A DNA stretch of 64,000 nt from positions 62,001 to 126,000 of the forward strand of contig NZ_FOGG01000003.1 of NCBI RefSeq assembly GCF_900111155.1. Direction: 5' to 3'. The notes under the pieces are model-generated. The model saw nothing but the letters and a program-made list of their open reading frames with translations, was not told where the DNA came from and made no database searches. Numbering within the stretch: the stretch's first letter is position 1; each line of letters begins with the position of its first letter. Shown here piece after piece: positions 62,701-64,000 of the stretch. A program made the position numbers and the translations under genes. This DNA is from Pedobacter rhizosphaerae (lineage in GTDB: Bacteria > Bacteroidota > Bacteroidia > Sphingobacteriales > Sphingobacteriaceae).

Positions 62701-63777
62701 TTAGTGAAATTTTTCTTTGGAAATTTTATCATGTGTAGCCTCTGCTTGTTCAGGGGCTATTATTTTTTCAGGATAATTAAAGTCAGTCTGGTATTTTTGT
62801 TTTTTTCTCCATAAGTAATACGCCATTATCAGTATTTTTTTCTGCACAGCAACGTATCCTTTCATCTTTATACCTGTTCTTTTATAAACTCTTTCGTATA
62901 GCTTCTTAAACTGCGGCTGATCATCACGAACAGCACATAGGACTGGCATATGCAGAATTCTTCTTATCCTTGAATTTCCTTTTTTGGAGATCTTGGTCCG
63001 ACCTACATGGTTTCCTGATTGATTTTCAACCACATCGTAGCCTGCATAGCTGACAAGTGATCTCGCATCCTTGAACAAGGCAAAACCATTTGTCTCAGCC
63101 GCAATTACTGCAAATGAAAGCATAGCTAGACCTTTTATCTGCGATATATTTTGGTAATGAAGGTTGAGTACCTCATCCTCTTTAACTATTTTCTCAATGA
63201 TCTTATCCATTTCATCTATTTGCTGTTCGAGCAGGCGCATTGTTTTTTTCATCTGCCTGATAATATCCTTGCTCTGGAACTGGCTATAGGTGATCGCTTC
63301 AAGCTGGTTATTGATCGCAGTGTGCATCTCACTCAGGCTCTGATGCTGCCGTGTACAGCTCCTTAAGTCATAAAGTTTCCGGCTCGGTGGCATCCATAAA
63401 TCAAGTTTTTTCTCAGCCCCGATCTGTGCCAGGCCCCGTGCATCTATTTTGTCGTTCTTGGATTTGGCGCCGTTTGCCTGAAGATACTTCTTCGCTTTAT
63501 TAGGCAGAAGGATGCTTATCGAAAAATCCTTGTCATATAGATACCATGCAAGCTGCTCATGATATACGCCAGTTGCCTCCATCACACAGAAAACTGCTAA
63601 ATCCTCTTTCATGTTACGCCTTACCCATTCAGTAAGGAGCTTAAATCCCGATGTAGAATTCGCGAACTTATGGGTAGATTTAATCTTCACAGCCTGCTCC
63701 GTATCGATAACTGAAAGACAGCAGTGGAAATCTTTTTTGGACACATCAATCCCGATTGAATACTTTAGATTACTCAT
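62701..63777 (-). CDS. IS110-family transposase
   Basis: The 358-residue protein has the IS110 DEDD N-terminal domain (YSIGIDVSKKDFHCCLSVID, CVMEATGVYHEQLAWYLYDK, NDKIDARGLAQIGAE) and the C-terminal Transposase_20 domain (QIKGLAMLSFAVIAAETNGF, ARSLVSYAGYDVVENQSG, RTKISKKGNSRIRRILHMPV). Full length and in frame, so probably active. IS110 enzymes lack terminal inverted repeats and use a structured RNA from the element's non-coding end to choose donor and target DNA. The element's 3' side ends in the repeat block near 62650; the 5' side continues into the leader at 63778. Confidence 0.95.
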   Translation of the reverse strand: MSNLKYSIGIDVSKKDFHCCLSVIDTEQAVKIKSTHKFANSTSGFKLLTEWVRRNMKEDLAVFCVMEATGVYHEQLAWYLYDKDFSISILLPNKAKKYLQANGAKSKNDKIDARGLAQIGAEKKLDLWMPPSRKLYDLRSCTRQHQSLSEMHTAINNQLEAITYSQFQSKDIIRQMKKTMRLLEQQIDEMDKIIEKIVKEDEVLNLHYQNISQIKGLAMLSFAVIAAETNGFALFKDARSLVSYAGYDVVENQSGNHVGRTKISKKGNSRIRRILHMPVLCAVRDDQPQFKKLYERVYKRTGIKMKGYVAVQKKILIMAYYLWRKKQKYQTDFNYPEKIIAPEQAEATHDKISKEKFH

Positions 63778-64000
63778 AGTCTATAGATTAGAATAAGACA
63801 ATAAGAAACTACTCTCAGTCTTTGCTCATGTTAATCGCTGATCCAGATACTCTGATCTGGTCAATAGGTACTGTTCTGACTTTAAGAAGTAAAAAAGAGA
63901 GGATAATCCTCTCCGTCAACATCTGTAATATTTCGTGTCTAGCGGGACCTCAACTTGCCTCTCTTTTCTGATTGTTATATATAAATATAAAGATATGAGC
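63778..64000 (-). ncRNA. Putative bridge-RNA leader of the IS110 element
   Basis: The 220-base leader of the transposase gene contains two strong hairpins in transposase orientation: GAGAGGA/TCCTCTC with a following T-run (about 63896-63913) and CCAGAT/ATCTGG (63843-63860). IS110-group elements encode their bridge RNA in this position. The window ends before the element's outer boundary can be seen, so RNA ends and guide loops are not defined. Confidence 0.45.

Overview
The window looks like chromosome from a pectin-degrading member of the Bacteroidota, most likely Sphingobacteriaceae close to Pedobacter. The basis is an AT-rich genome with a SusC/SusD pair, many Cys-anchored lipoproteins, perfect TAnnTTTG -7 promoter elements, tightly packed glycan-degradation operons and intergenic regions full of repeats. 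The genus is inferred from style, not from a marker gene.

Region 1 (1-35846, nearly all minus strand) is a large pectin locus. One operon runs from a FucI-fold isomerase (19317) through a DUF3826 protein, SusC and SusD. A terminator-like hairpin follows, then two tandem PL1 pectate lyases, a 1054-residue beta-helix/glycosidase fusion, a GH140 apiosidase-like lipoprotein, a GH43-like lipoprotein and, past a tandem-repeat array, a BNR/sialidase-like protein cut by the window edge. An AraC regulator (19547) diverges from the isomerase. A second operon (35846 to 20960) encodes a GH67N-type uronidase candidate, a six-hairpin (GH63/MGH1-like) glycosidase, a GH28 polygalacturonase, GH95, GH2 with a malectin domain, a sodium/solute symporter and a DapA/NAL-family keto-acid aldolase. 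The GH140, GH95, GH28, GH2 and PL1 mix points to rhamnogalacturonan, perhaps RG-II side chains, plus the galacturonan backbone.

Region 2 (36248-45232) looks like the intracellular sugar-acid end of the same diet. An SDR dehydrogenase, a FAH-family hydrolase and an amidohydrolase_2 lactonase match the non-phosphorylative L-fucose/L-rhamnose route that ends in pyruvate and L-lactate. Facing them is lutABC, which oxidises L-lactate to pyruvate. Between the two sits a RAYT transposase bracketed by 14-bp palindromes. A mutarotase lipoprotein, a HAD phosphatase and a Nudix-fold regulator that has lost its catalytic glutamates follow.

Region 3 (45400-58200) has island-like edges: tRNA-Lys with its own promoter and terminator, a frameshifted and truncated tyrosine integrase, an AlbA_2/Schlafen-type ATP-binding protein, then two giant adjacent genes (1703 and 1327 residues) that I cannot assign, and a decaying 155-bp tandem repeat. 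The giant pair is the best candidate here for an undescribed system.

Region 4 (58300-61608) holds small housekeeping and stress genes: an ArsR/AHSA1/DoxX operon under a clear promoter with twin operators, an AlkD-like DNA repair protein, a YdeI-like protein and a DUF4256 protein. Region 5 (61609-64000) is long direct repeats and an IS110-family element with a structured 5' leader that may encode its bridge RNA.

Across the intergenic regions, several degenerate arrays keep a strict 7-bp period (20417, 42322, 42520, 61974, 62069, 62432, 62550).
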